64,000 nucleotides of DNA from Nectonema munidae (taxonomy: Eukaryota > Nematomorpha > Nectonematoida > Nectonematidae). The position numbers and the translations under genes were made by a program. A model generated the notes under the pieces. The model was not told the origin of the DNA and did not search any database. It saw only the letters and a program-made list of their open reading frames with translations. Shown here piece by piece: positions 24,164 through 36,300 of the stretch (the first letter of the stretch is position 1; each line of letters begins with the position of its first letter). The stretch lies in NCBI GenBank assembly GCA_030549495.1, contig JAUIRK010000185.1, positions 620,001 through 684,000 of the forward strand. The letters are read 5' to 3'.

Positions 24164-25500
24164 GGAAATATTTCTAATTCTGTGTATAGGTGTATGAATC
24201 AAATCAATAATATCTAGATTAAAGGGCTGTAACATTTCATGAAGTAAGATAAATTTTTACCATGGATTTCCAACCATGCAAATTTAGACCATGGAAAAAA
24301 ATATATGACTCAACTACAAATAATTAAAAAAAAATTTATAAGAAATTGAAGGCCATGTTACTAAAGTTCAATGAAACAATATAACACCATTCGATGAATT
24401 GTGGAATATTGCAAACTTTATAAATTGATTATAATTTAATCAGCGCGTACTCCCTCCCATATTTACACAGTAAGATAGATGTTGTTTCAGTAATCAATAA
24501 GGCAATTTTGATCTTATTCAGTATAGATCTTAAAAATATTGATATACGATCATTATATTTGAAAAATCAGAATAGGGAATATTTCGGTAAATTGCGTCTT
24601 CTTTATTCGTTTTATGAATTCTAGAAATTTTTTTACAATTTCTATTGGTTTTTACAATTTTAATAATTAATCAATAAATTATTTTTACGATATTGCTTTC
24701 AATATTCCGCGGTAAAGAACAATATTTAAAGGAATATGTCCTCATTTGATCAACGCCCGCATAGCACACGTCTTTGTATTTCTTTCGTCCTTTGCTGCTT
24801 TGCACTACAACTCCTTTTTTCTTCGTCTCTCTTCTTTTAGGAGAAATTTATCTTACATCCACTTTCCACCTTGAAATTTTTTGAGAAAGTTTTTGTTTGT
24901 TTTTAGAACGCGAATTATTTCTTTCTTTATACTTTGTTTGAAAAAGCATTGCCATGCCTAAAATTTCTAAAAGTGATTCAACAAAAATAGCCTTGGCTGT
25001 CACTACAATATCCTAAAGATTCTTCTCAATTTTCAACTAATAGAAGTTTCTTCTGAAAATTATGTTTAATAGGAGAAAAGCATACAAAGAATTTTTTTAT
25101 TGAAAATCATAGAAACCCTAAAAATCATAAAAATAAACGGAAAGTTATTTGTTAAAGTTATGAAAGACATCTGTCAGTTTAAGTAGAGATATATCTTTTA
25201 ATTCTACTACAAATAACTTTAACACAAGGAAATATTGTATCACTTTTCCAAGCTTTAGTAAAGGAAGTTCTTTCTCTTAGTTTATGCAGAAAGCATTAAA
25301 ATTATATCATTATAATTATTATGTTTATCATAATAATTAAAGCATTAATTTTTATAATTATAGATCTCTGCATTTTAATAAAAATTCATGTAAAAGAAAA
25401 CATTTTTTGATGTGAAATTTATCTTTTTGAGGGTAATTTTTATAATTTTTCAATTTTCTTAAAATGTATGTCTTTTGTGGAAAATATTTGATAATTTTTG
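24164..25500. other. Left-arm segment without a visible partner
   Basis: AT-rich DNA between two matched blocks of the inverted duplication. The corresponding right-arm interval (59800-63280) is filled by a LINE, MITE and hAT debris. No gene is recognised here. Confidence 0.4.
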
Positions 25501-25509
25501 TAAAAAAAA

Positions 25510-25735
25510 AGTATAAATATGAACGGCAAATATACTAATATAGTATAACAAATCTTTTTTAAAACGAATATTTCCACTTCATTAATATTTTTGAACTTAA
25601 GTCACGCAGAAGGCAGAAGGAAATGCTTGACTTAAGTTGATAAAGACTCATAAAGACGAATTATTAAAAATATGAGTCCTATTATATTAGTATTTTCCTC
25701 GTTCATATTGTTCACTTGTAGTATAACAGCCCTTC
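25510..25735. repeat. Foldback (MITE-like) repeat with inner hairpin
   Basis: Outer inverted ends: aatatgaacggcaaatatac on the left and attagtattttcctcgttca on the right. Inside is a second inverted pair, cttaagtcacgcagaag and gcttgacttaag. The right-arm partner at 59620-59770 carries the same inner hairpin. No coding sequence. Probably a non-autonomous DNA element. Confidence 0.55.
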
Positions 25736-25823
25736 AGCTTCACTCTTCCATATATACATATAAACGAAAGGAAAAAATTATTTAAGAAAGGGTGTATAAA
25801 AACAAGACTTATCTATTAATTAA

Positions 25824-26678
25824 CCGTATTTAAGGCAGGCTTTTTTAATGCTTGTTTTTCGCAAGGGGGGCAGAATCCGCCCCTTCCTTTAAAAAGTTTT
25901 AGAACCTCTTCTGTCAGCCAAAAAGTCATACCTACCATTTTCAAACATGCTGAATTGATTGATGACCTCAGTTTTTCATGAAAATGTGTCAATTTGTCAT
26001 TAATCAATCATTTTCAACACAAATGTCAAAAAATTGAAAGTCAAACATTTTCAACTGTAATAAGTCAAAACTACCCTTTTTAAGTATGCAGAATCGATTG
26101 ATGACATCCATTATTCATGAAAATCTATCAATTTGCCATTAATCAATCAATCACTTTTGACAGATTTGTCAAAAAATCGAAAGTTAAATTGTAATATGTC
26201 AAAAATACCATTTTTGCGTATGCCGAAACGATTGATGACCTCAGTTTTTTATGAAAATCTGTTCATTTGTCATCAATCAATTATTTTTGACAGAAATGTC
26301 AAATAAATCGAGTTGAACTGTAATAAGTGAAAACTACCATTTTCGTGTGTGCTAAATCGCTTTATGATATTTTTTCATGAAATTTACTCAATTTGCCATA
26401 ATCAATCAATTTTGACAGGTTTGTCAAAAATATAATATTCAGTATTTTTTTATCAAAGCTACCCTTTTCAAGTAAGCTGAGTTGATTGGTGACATTTATT
26501 TTTATATGAAATGCAGTGGATTTATAATTAATCAATCATTTTTGAAAATAAGTGTTTAATGAAAATACGCTTGAGTAGCATGGAAAAGTATACTAAATAG
26601 CATACCAAAATACAATTTATTAAAAATCAAAACTTAAAATTTTTTAAAGTGTTTGTCAGCTATGCTCATGGTGGATTT
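25824..26678. mobile_element. TTAA-flanked non-autonomous element with internal tandem repeats
   Basis: The insertion is absent from the right arm, where matching flanks are contiguous near 59524. It is flanked by TTAA at 25820-25823 and 26679-26682 and starts ccgtatttaaggcaggc, similar in layout to the piggyBac-type element at 35763 (ccctattagtgctggg). The right end does not show the mirrored terminus, so it is truncated or strongly diverged. Inside are about five units of roughly 120-140 bases containing gattgatgac, catgaaaat and tgtcaaaaaatt, related to the units at 35880-36400. No transposase. Confidence 0.6.
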
Positions 26679-27030
26679 TTAACAAACTTTTAAATAAACA
26701 TAAATATGATTTTTTAACAAAGGGAAAACTTCTTTGCTTAACTAACATAAAAAATTTTCATTATTATATAAATCGGATCTGCGACATTATAGCTAGGCCC
26801 AAATAAGCTAGGCCAAAAGATTTGAGATGGTGCGACAAAATGGCAAGTTCCATAATACCTAGTACCGAAAGAGCTTTTATGATAAAAGAGGTAGCAGCGC
26901 ATTTAAGCTGTAACAAAATAGCTGTAAACGAAAATAGCTAGTTCAAGCAAGTGTAGCCTCGATTAGCCTTTAAAATGTAGCTTTGAGTTTTCATTAAAAA
27001 TTTTTCTTATTTAAGAAGAACTAAATTAGT

Positions 27031-28359
27031 AGTATTCCACCCATCATTAGGGAAATTATGAAGTGGCAGAAAGGAAAAGGTTTGCTTACCTACGATCGAT
27101 TTTTGTACCGAAAAAATACAATAAGCAAAACCAACCAGAACTGGAGATGTGTAATGAAGGTTTGTAAAGGAACATTGAAAACTGTGCTGAACTACAAAGA
27201 AAATTGTGAAGTAAAAAGTGGACAAGAACATAATCATGCCCCAGATCGCGCAAAACAAAATGTTAGAGTTACTTTAAGCAAAATGAATGAACATGCCTCA
27301 AAATGTAGTGCACCACCACGAAGAGTTATTGCCAATACAGTATACAAGGGCTGGAGGATGAAGCAATGGCTAACGTCCCTAAAAACGTATTCAACGTAGA
27401 CGTAAGGTTGAAGACCATTATCCTGAATCAAATATCAATTAGCGAATTGCAAATTCTAGAAGAATTTAAAGCCATTACCATAAACGGAAATACAGAAACC
27501 TTTTTACTGAGTCATGTAAAAAGTGATTCAAAGCAAATAATCATATACGCTAATCAGCGTATGCTCGATCAACTTGCTAATTAGAAAATATAGATATGTG
27601 ATAGCACTTTCAAAGTTGTTCCAAGAATATTTGATCAATTGTATACAATCTATGCTGTTAGAAAAGATTTTCTCTTTCCCTGTGTTTATGTTATGATGCC
27701 AGATGAAACTCAGTCAACATATGAACAAACATTTCGGATTTTGAAAGACAAGCGCTCAATCTGTGATCCTGAAAAAGTAACCTTAGACTTCGAAAGGTCT
27801 GCTATTAATGCATTAGTCAATATGGAGGAAAATACAAATCACTGGATTAGCAAATATATATATATATCTGATGCCAAATGCCGTCTTTATTGCAAGATGT
27901 TGGTTGCTTTGGCGTTTCTAGATTCAAATGAAGTGAAAGATGCATTAGAGTTGTATGAAGACCTCAAACGTCTACAATTGGATGAAAAAATCAAATATTG
28001 TATGACTATTTTGAAGGCACATACATTGATAAACGACAAAAAAGAATACTTTTATTTCTCATCGATTTGTGGAACGTTCTGGACAGAATACAAAATGATA
28101 GAACAAGGAAAAATAACAAACGAGAGGGATGGCATTGTGCTATTCAAGGAATGTATGACACTGCCCATCCAACCGTATGTCGCTTTCTTGAAGGAATTAA
28201 AAAATAGGAAGCACTCCAGAGAAGCAATATGATGCGCGTGTCAATGGAAAGCATATACCTGTCAAAAGAAAGACTAAGGAAATCAACGATAAGCTCAAAA
28301 ACTTGATTAACAAGCATATAAATAATGATATATCTACTATTTTACGAGGAATCAGCTAA
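27031..28359 (+). pseudogene. MULE transposase with N-terminal FLYWCH zinc finger
   Basis: The N-terminal part (from about 27058) reads LLTYDRFLYRKN, WRCVMKVCKGTLKT and EHNHAPD, the C..C..H.H pattern of a FLYWCH finger. After PRRVIANTVYKG the frame shifts; QRMLDQLAN and then TFKVVPRIFDQLYTIYAVRK lead into the MULE catalytic region PCVYVMMPDETQSTYEQTFR and PEKVTLDFERSAINALVN, where D in LDFERSA is the family's second acidic residue. CKMLVALAFLDSNEVKDALE and, in another frame, IDLWNVLDRIQNDRT and EGWHCAIQG follow, and the frame ends near ILRGIS, stop. At least three frameshifts and one short replaced segment after NALVNMEENT make it non-functional. Confidence 0.85.
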
Positions 28360-28879
28360 TAACTTATTAATTTTTCGCTTTTTAGCATTTTTAGTTATTT
28401 TTCTACTCATTTTGTTTTTTTATCTGTTTCTATAATAAAGTGTGTTAATTAAAACTATTACTGATATATAATAATGTTTTATAAAATTATTATTGATTGA
28501 AATCTGATAATTCTTCACATACAAACACACCTCCTTCGGATTACGAACATATGGCAATTTAGTCCCCGATAAAACAAATGAAAATTGCAAGAAAATTTTC
28601 AATTATCAAAATTTTTTCAGTACTATGTAAATTTCACGTTATTTTCAAGTCTTTTAAAAGCGGTATTTATATTTTTTTCATAACATGCATTCAAGCACGA
28701 GATTGAAAATTTGAAAAATATTTTAAAAAATTTTAAACTTTTTGTATAGATGGCGTTAAAATTTTTTGAAAATTTAAGTAAGTATAATAAAAAAATTTTA
28801 TAAGCAAAAAATAAAGTGGCAATTGAAAGGAAGTATCAGAAAGCAAATAAAAGCAGAACTTATAAGCAGGAATTGCAAG

Positions 28880-29349
28880 TGAAGTTTGAATGGGCTTTGC
28901 AAAAAAACTTGGAACAAGTTTTGCATTTTCTAGTAGATCGAATCTTTTTAGGAAGACAATTGAAGCAAAATACTCTAAGGTTAGATGATGATGGAACATC
29001 TACAGAATTAAATCCAAAAAATGAAAGAAGAGATTTGTTTTCAAGTTTGAGGTGTTGAAGCTCTTACTTCCATTGACTCTTCACTAAGACACCTGGCAAG
29101 TTTTTTCAGAAAAAGCTTTCTTCAGTTGTTCATTTTTGTTGGATAATCTTCAGGTGAATTATGTTTAGAGATTACATAAGCATTTAAACAAGACAGATCA
29201 AGATAGTTAGAAAAAGCCGCAACAGTCCATCTTCGACATGGCTTGTAAGATCTGTACTGTTTGACCATTCGGTTTCCAATGTCAACACCACTTTTATGTT
29301 TATTGTACTTCAACAAAGAATCAGGTTTACCATCTCTGTATGAAGTCAT
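28880..29349 (-). pseudogene. piggyBac transposase C-terminal fragment nested in the MULE
   Basis: The minus strand from 29349 encodes DGKPDSLLKYNKHKSGVDIG, then NRMVKQYRSYKPCRRWTVAA and FSNYLDLSCLNAYVI, the conserved segment after the catalytic core of piggyBac transposases (GVD..D.M...Y......RRW). It continues MNN, stop, RKLFLKKLARCLSE and, after a frameshift, RKCKTCSKFFCKAHSNFTCNS near 28870-28930, which is the C-terminal Cys/His zinc-binding tail. The N-terminal two thirds are missing. It lies antisense to the MULE gene and inside its terminal repeats, so it inserted after the MULE or was captured by it. Confidence 0.8.
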
Positions 29350-30321
29350 GATTTGCTTTCTGTGCTGTGATCACAAAATATAAACAACTTTAAAATCACA
29401 TTTGGTGTGTTTTTAGGTATGTACGCTGTAAGTGAGACTTCTTTACAGTATATCGTGCGGGATTCACATTCATTTAGTTTCAATGTTTTCAAATATGAAG
29501 GTTGGAAAACTTTTGGTCCTCAAAGCTGTCTGAGTATCATGAAATAAATGATGCACTCTTGATTATGACACAGCATATAATATAAAATAAAGGCGGAAAA
29601 CCTAAAGTTGATGTGCAGCATAAAGATTTACAACTGCTGTATTATGGAGAAAGTTGTTTTTAAAGGGATTCGGTTCGAATCCACTAACGACCAAAAAATT
29701 TTATTCAAAACTTTTTTTTATTTTTTAATTTTGATTTTGAAAAATAAATGACAATTTCAACTTTTTTTACATTTTTATGTTAATTATAACTAATTTGTGT
29801 ATGTGGAGTAAATAGCCATATCTTCGTAATCGATGGTATACTAAAATTTTTCGTAATCCGAAGGTTAAGCAACATTACATTTGCTTGAAACTAGCTAATT
29901 TGGTTAAAGCTTTTTTTGTACCAGCTCAAATGCACTGTTAGCTCTTTTTTATCATAAAAGCGGTTTTGGTATTAGGTATTATGGAACTAGCCATTTTGTC
30001 GTACTTGCTCAAATAGCCCTTTTGGATCGCACCCATAGAAAACATACGCATTTAAACATGATTGCGTTAAAATGTATCCAAAGATTGTCTTTATTGTCTT
30101 TTGATTGCCGTGTTTATAACATTTCTCTGAGTAGTGTTTTCTCGAAGAAACAAACAATAGAATTTTTCCTACCATATATTTTAAAAATGATATGTATCTC
30201 ATTACTATAAGATTTGAATATGCACACTTTTTTCTTTTAAGCTCTACTCTATCACCAATTTTTTTTTACCCGCATCAACTGTGCCAAGAAAGGAAAATTG
30301 CTTTAAAGGCTTACCTTCAAT

Positions 30322-33300
30322 ATGAACATTTTGTTGTTAGTTCTTACAAGAATGGGTTTCAGGTTTATTAGTAAGAAATTGGGAGATATGCTTCTTTCAT
30401 CATCATTTCTACTCGATTTTCTCTTTTAGTTATTTTACCGAGCATTTTCATAACGGTATTCTATTATCCACGAAAAGCGGGGTTTATCTGCAACGATCCT
30501 TCACTCTCTCATTCGTACATCAAAACAAATTTCACGTCAGAGAAAATTTCCATTCCCCTCCTAACTGCTCTTATAATGGTAAACTAAATCTCTCTGTTCT
30601 AAGTATACTTTTATCAAATCAATCAATAACTAATATTGGCTCTTTGAAGAAGGTGAACTCCGTCTTACCAATTACAACTATCATTTTATAAAAATAGAGA
30701 TGGAAAGATCATTTAAACATATTTAAAGAAAACACATAAAATCCTAGGAATAGCTTCAGGCAAATGCGGGTATTGAAAAATCTGTTTTTTTAAAACTTAC
30801 TAAGTGTTAAGTATATATGAATTGCTATTAAAATTTGTCAGAAATATTTTCAACTTTTGCAGAAAAGGATTTCTGAAATAAAGTATGCTAGGATAATTGA
30901 GGGTCTTCTAGAAAATATCAAAACAATTTATCTTCCAATGTTTACAATTGTTGGGATGGTAAAGTTTCAAAATAGTTTTTGAATAAAAATCATCAGATTT
31001 TTTTACCTAACAAATATGCATTTAGTGAGGGAAACATGCTCAAATGTGTCTTCTTTATGTTAGATACGCAAAAATCGGTAGATATATTTTCCAAAAAAAT
31101 AAATGAAGATATTTTCTATAAAAAATGAATTAGACAATTTGGTGTAAAGTTGTGATGAAATCAACTATTTATTTTTTTCAAGATTATAATTTTTACAAAA
31201 GAAGTTTAAAAATTCTGTCTACTTTGATACAATAAAATTTTTACCTCAATATTCAACACAAGAAAACTTGGTAAAATATTTTCGCACCTTACGAAGGTGT
31301 GCTTGTAATTCATTTCTTGCTGAATTTTGCAAAAAAAACAAACAAAAAAGGTCACTGCTTTAAAAACAGAGTCAATAAAAACATTAAAAATGTTTGGCAA
31401 TGTATTTGAATCAAAGAACGCTAATCACTTTGGGGGAAGTATTCTACACTAATGGTTGCAATCTAGATTTGCAGCCTACTTTACAAGGTTCACCATCTGT
31501 ATAAATCATTTTTAAGCAGATGCGGTTATCATAATTGTTATTCTAACTAAATACAAGGTTTATACTTCTTAAAAATTTAGGTAAAAATTCAAAAACTCTG
31601 AAAAATCTTTGTGGTATAGTTTGGAAATTGCTGACGTGGATGTTAAAAGTTAAATGAGCTGCGGATGAGGATGTTAAGAGGGTGTAAATAGTGTCTAGTT
31701 CCTATACTTAAAAATAATGAACTAAAATCTTGTTTTAATGAAAATACGTTAAGTACGCATAATTAAAACTTCGCAATTTAATTGGTAACTGTAACTAAAT
31801 GTTTTGTTACACTTTTTGGATTTGGCGGCGTTTAAATTGTGATACAATATACTTTTTATAGTGCTCATTCCAAATTCTTCTATTTGTAGGTGTATGTGAT
31901 TGAGTATCGAAGAATTAAGAAGTATGTGACGAAAATGCAAAACATGTGTGAAAGCGAAGAACTCTCCAAGAAAGTTGTCTTCAGGTCAAACTTTTTATCT
32001 ACTTTTTTCTTTTATTGATCAATTTATTCCAAATTATTTATGCATTTATAATTTAATAATGCCTTGATTCTCAGTTGCTAACTTTAGAACACGTTTCTAT
32101 CCTTTAAAATGGATTATTTCACAACAAAAAGGTGCATTACAATTAAGAATTTCTTCATTGCAAATGAATTATTATGAGACTGGTTAATATTTTTATTAAA
32201 ATTTTTATAGTTTTTTATTTGAATAATATTGGATGATAAGATAAAATTTAAGAGTTAAATTTTTTAACGTAAAATAATAAATAAATGTTTGTCCAATAAA
32301 AGCATAATTCACATTATTAGAAAAAGAAAAGCAAGAATATAGCGAAAAAACCTAAGCAAAAAACGGCGCTATGTCAAAATTTTATTATAAAATATGGATA
32401 TATGTCAAATGAAAATTACAATAATCAGTTATAATTCCATATGGATGCCATAAAAATAGTTCAAAAGAATTAAATTAAATTTTTCATCAGTACTTGAAGC
32501 ATGTACTTTGAAATTAGTGTTTCAAAAAAGTTATTTTGCATGTATCAATGATAAAATTAAACATGAAATAATTATTGAAACTATTTTAATTTTTGATTTT
32601 CTAAAAACAGTTTTACACAAAATAAATTGTACACTTTTTATTGACTTAAAAAAAATTTTTTTGGACTTTATTGAGCTTTTAAAAAAAATTTTTTGACTTT
32701 ATTGAGCTTTTTAAAAAAATCCAAAAAAACAGGAGAAAATATAATTTAAAGTTTAAAATGATTTTACAGTAACTTTTTGTTCTTATAAAAAATGACTTTT
32801 TGATTTTATTGAATTTTGTTCGCTCTGCCTATTAGGCTTATGCGACGGTTCTAAGTAAGAAAATGTGTAAGCATTGAAGTGCTAAGAGCTTAAAATTCAT
32901 CACGTCTATCCTATGCATAATACTGAATAAGTTTCGAGTTTATATTTTGTAGAAAATTCTATGCAAGGAGTAACATTTCCATCTTTTTCCCATATGTCTT
33001 TGGAACAGCTTTCATAACAAGCACTTTAAGTAAAAATTTATTTTACCTTTCATCAATTACCAATTTTTTCATAAAATATCTTCCATGTAAACAAAGTAAA
33101 TATTCTGGACATTTCTGAACGAATTGTAGTTTTGTAGTAAGGAACCATATTAAAAAATTACAAAATCTCTTTAATTTTTACAAAACAAAGTTGATTTTTT
33201 ATTAATTTTTAATTGTATGTTAAAATGATTCAAATGTTTTATCTCCTTTTCTAGAATAGGAGTTTATCTAGAATTTCTATTAAGAGATAGGAGGGCGAAA

Positions 33301-36300
33301 ATTAGATTATCATATGTGTGTGTGAATCATAGAATATTTTATAGAAAATAATGCGAATATCTTATTTTGTTTAATCAAAACTTGGAATCAAAATATTAAA
33401 TACGATTTTAAAATCAGTATATGACTTGCGTTCTATATTACCCAGCCCCATTTGTCCAAAGATTTCTAACCTCTCATCATAATCGCTTACATTTGGACCT
33501 TACATTTTCTCTTTCTGTCTCCTATGTTTTTCTTTTGGGCTTTCTTTGCTAAAACTCAATCACTCAAGCTTTCTTCTTTCACTCAAGCTCTCTTCTCTTG
33601 TTCAAGCTCTCCTATCTCATTCAGCTCTCTTCTCTCTAATTTGTATTTAGAGTTAAATTAAAAATAATTTTATTTTATCTCATTAGAAACTAGTTTTTAA
33701 TCAATATTTTCAGAACCTTTTTTTTAAATGAGAGAAAAGTAGTTTTCAATCGTTACAATTTTATATCAATGAATATTGTCAGACTCGCGTTAAAAATTTT
33801 TTTCAACAAGGTCACTTTTAATCTTAATCAGTACGTTTGTTATATTTTGTAACATTTGAAAACTTTAATTTTTCAAGTCAAGAAATTTTTTTCAATAGCT
33901 ATTTGGGAATGAATATTTTGACTAGCTATTGAGTTTAAAACCAAAAATACTCAATTTGTTTAATATTTGAGAAGAGATATTTTTTATAATGTTCGATTGT
34001 TAAATTTTGTATGTAATATTGTACATAATTAATTAAATCATTTTTTTAAGAAAATTTGTTGATTATTATAATAAAAATATAATATCGAAACAAAATGTTT
34101 CAGTTGTGATCTATTTATGACAGCTGTCAGAATTTTATTTGTAGACAGAGAAATAGTCAAAAAACGCAATGATGTATACTATGATTTTTATCATTTATGT
34201 TAGTTTAAAGGAGTTTTTTTTATGATTTTGTGTTCTGAGACTTAAATAATTTTATGAAAAGTGATTAAACTACCATTTTTTGTATACTTACAAAATGTAA
34301 AAAATACAAGCGTTACCAAATCACCCTATAAGGTTTAGCTAAACTTGTATTATTTTGAAATAGTGAAGCTTTATAAAGTAAAAGGTAAGGTTAAAGGTAC
34401 TGTGGGTGTGTTTTCATTGATAAACTGATGTACCACTTATGTCAAACTGAACAAATTGGTATCGATGAGGAATCGAACCCAGAGGCTTCTCTGCTGAGTC
34501 CATCATCTCAACCAACATGCCATGCCACAATAGTGGATACCTCAAATTACTTTACAAAAAAATTTAAGTTATGCTGTAAAAATTTTTTGTTTTTGTTAAA
34601 GCTCTATAAGTTTTTCTGATAAAGTTTTTTTCAGAAAAATTTATTATAAAAGGCAAATCATTGCAAACTGTTAAAAGTTATTTTACTTTTTGTACTTTTA
34701 AACTATTTTTGAATGATGGTGAGAAAAATGAAGTAATGCAATCATAATTTTTATTGTTTGATTTTTGTTTGCACAATTTTATCTTTATTTTTTCCCCTTT
34801 TTTGAGAGTCTAACTAACTTACACTTATTCTTATACACTAAAAAGAATTAAAAAATTCTAATACCAAGTTTTCTAACTTTAGTTCTGTTTTACATTTTTG
34901 ATAGAAATTACCTCAGAAAAGTTTTGTAATTTGGATGTGTTTTTTGTATTTATTTTTCTCAATATAACATTTTCATTTTTTAAAATTAATGAATGATTTT
35001 TTTCATTCAATAAAATTTTCAATTTTTTTATTGTGATATCTTTACCCCCTTTCTACACATAATTTGGAGATGGTGCGCATCTATTTGAAGTGAGAAAGAA
35101 GGAGCTATTTATAAGTCCTTATTCATTGTTGAAGTTAAGCTTAATAGGGCGGGGTTAAAGTTTACATTAAGCTTAATTAAGAAGCAAATAGAAAGTTAAA
35201 GTTCTTGACAGTTCTTTTCTTTGTACATATGAGTCCCAATATCTGTCTGTCTGTTTGTTTCTATTTCTTTGTTCACATTTCTGATTTCATCATTTCTATA
35301 TTTTGTATTTCATTTTACAAAGGGAGTTTTTTGTCCAACTAGTAAAAGTGGAAAAATATCTCGTCAAGCTTTCACTATTAAAACTTTAATTATGTGGCCA
35401 GTCACTTAGAAGAAGGGGCCAAGATGAGTGTGCCAATTTTTTGCTCCATGCGTCAAAAGATATTGAATAACACTTGTCTAGAGTGTCGCATTCTTATATT
35501 TTAGGTATAGTGAGTTATTTATCAGGAGAGCTCACTCCCTACTTCTTCGAAGTTTGCCAGCCTTTATACGAAGAGGTTTGCGATCGCCCCAAATATATAA
35601 GCGAGTACCGCTGTGCTTTATCTTCGGAGCTCATCAAATCTTCAAGGTAAGAATCTTTTTTGGATTCTATTCATCCCCTTTGGTGGTTTTCGAAAGCATT
35701 CAAATCACCTGCTCATTAAGATTCCATTTTATATTAAATGTCAGACAGAACTTGCTCATTAACCCTATTAGTGCTGGGCAAAATTTGTCCGCTCAAGTGC
35801 TGGGGGCGTAAAGTGCCGCCCCCCCCCTATTTTTCTCAGATATTAATAAGTTTTTATAAATATTTTTAATGTTACATATATATTTCAACTATGCTGAATT
35901 CAGTGGTGATGTCCATTTTTATCAAAATCAATCAAACCTGTCAAAAAATTGATTTATATTTGAGAGCTCATCTCAAAAAGGAACTTTTTATTTAAATAAT
36001 TATATAAAGTTTTTTACACATGTATACCCATTTTCAAATATGCTGAATTCAGTGGTGATATTCATTTTTTATAAAAATCAATCAAACCTGTCAAAAAATT
36101 GATCTAAATATGACAGCTCATCTCAGAAAGAAATTTTTATCTAAATAATTATATAAAGTTTTTTACACATGTATACCCATTTTCAAATATGCTGAATTCA
36201 GTGGCGATATTCATTTTTTATGAAAATCAATCAAACCTGTCAAAAAATTGATCTAAATGTGACAGCTCATCTCAAAAACGAACTTTTTATTTAAATAATT

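Larger units (their letters stand above)
26780..30035 (+). mobile_element. MULE (FLYWCH-type Mutator-like) DNA transposon, decayed
   Basis: The flanks rejoin in the right arm near 59437, so the insertion is private to the left arm. Long terminal inverted repeats are visible: tgcgacaaaatggcaagttc and cataatacctagtaccgaaa near 26832-26870 on the left mirror the stretch near 29975-30005 on the right. Agreement extends for about 130 bases through gcttttatgataaaa and caaaatagct. The outer tips are diverged and no clean target duplication was found. It carries a FLYWCH finger plus MULE transposase remnant (27031-28359) and a nested antisense piggyBac fragment (28880-29349). Confidence 0.8.

Noticed and set aside
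29635-29700. B-box-like ggttcgaatcc, possible tRNA gene
   Set aside because: The T-stem does not pair and no D-arm/A box lies at the right distance, so there is no tRNA to call.
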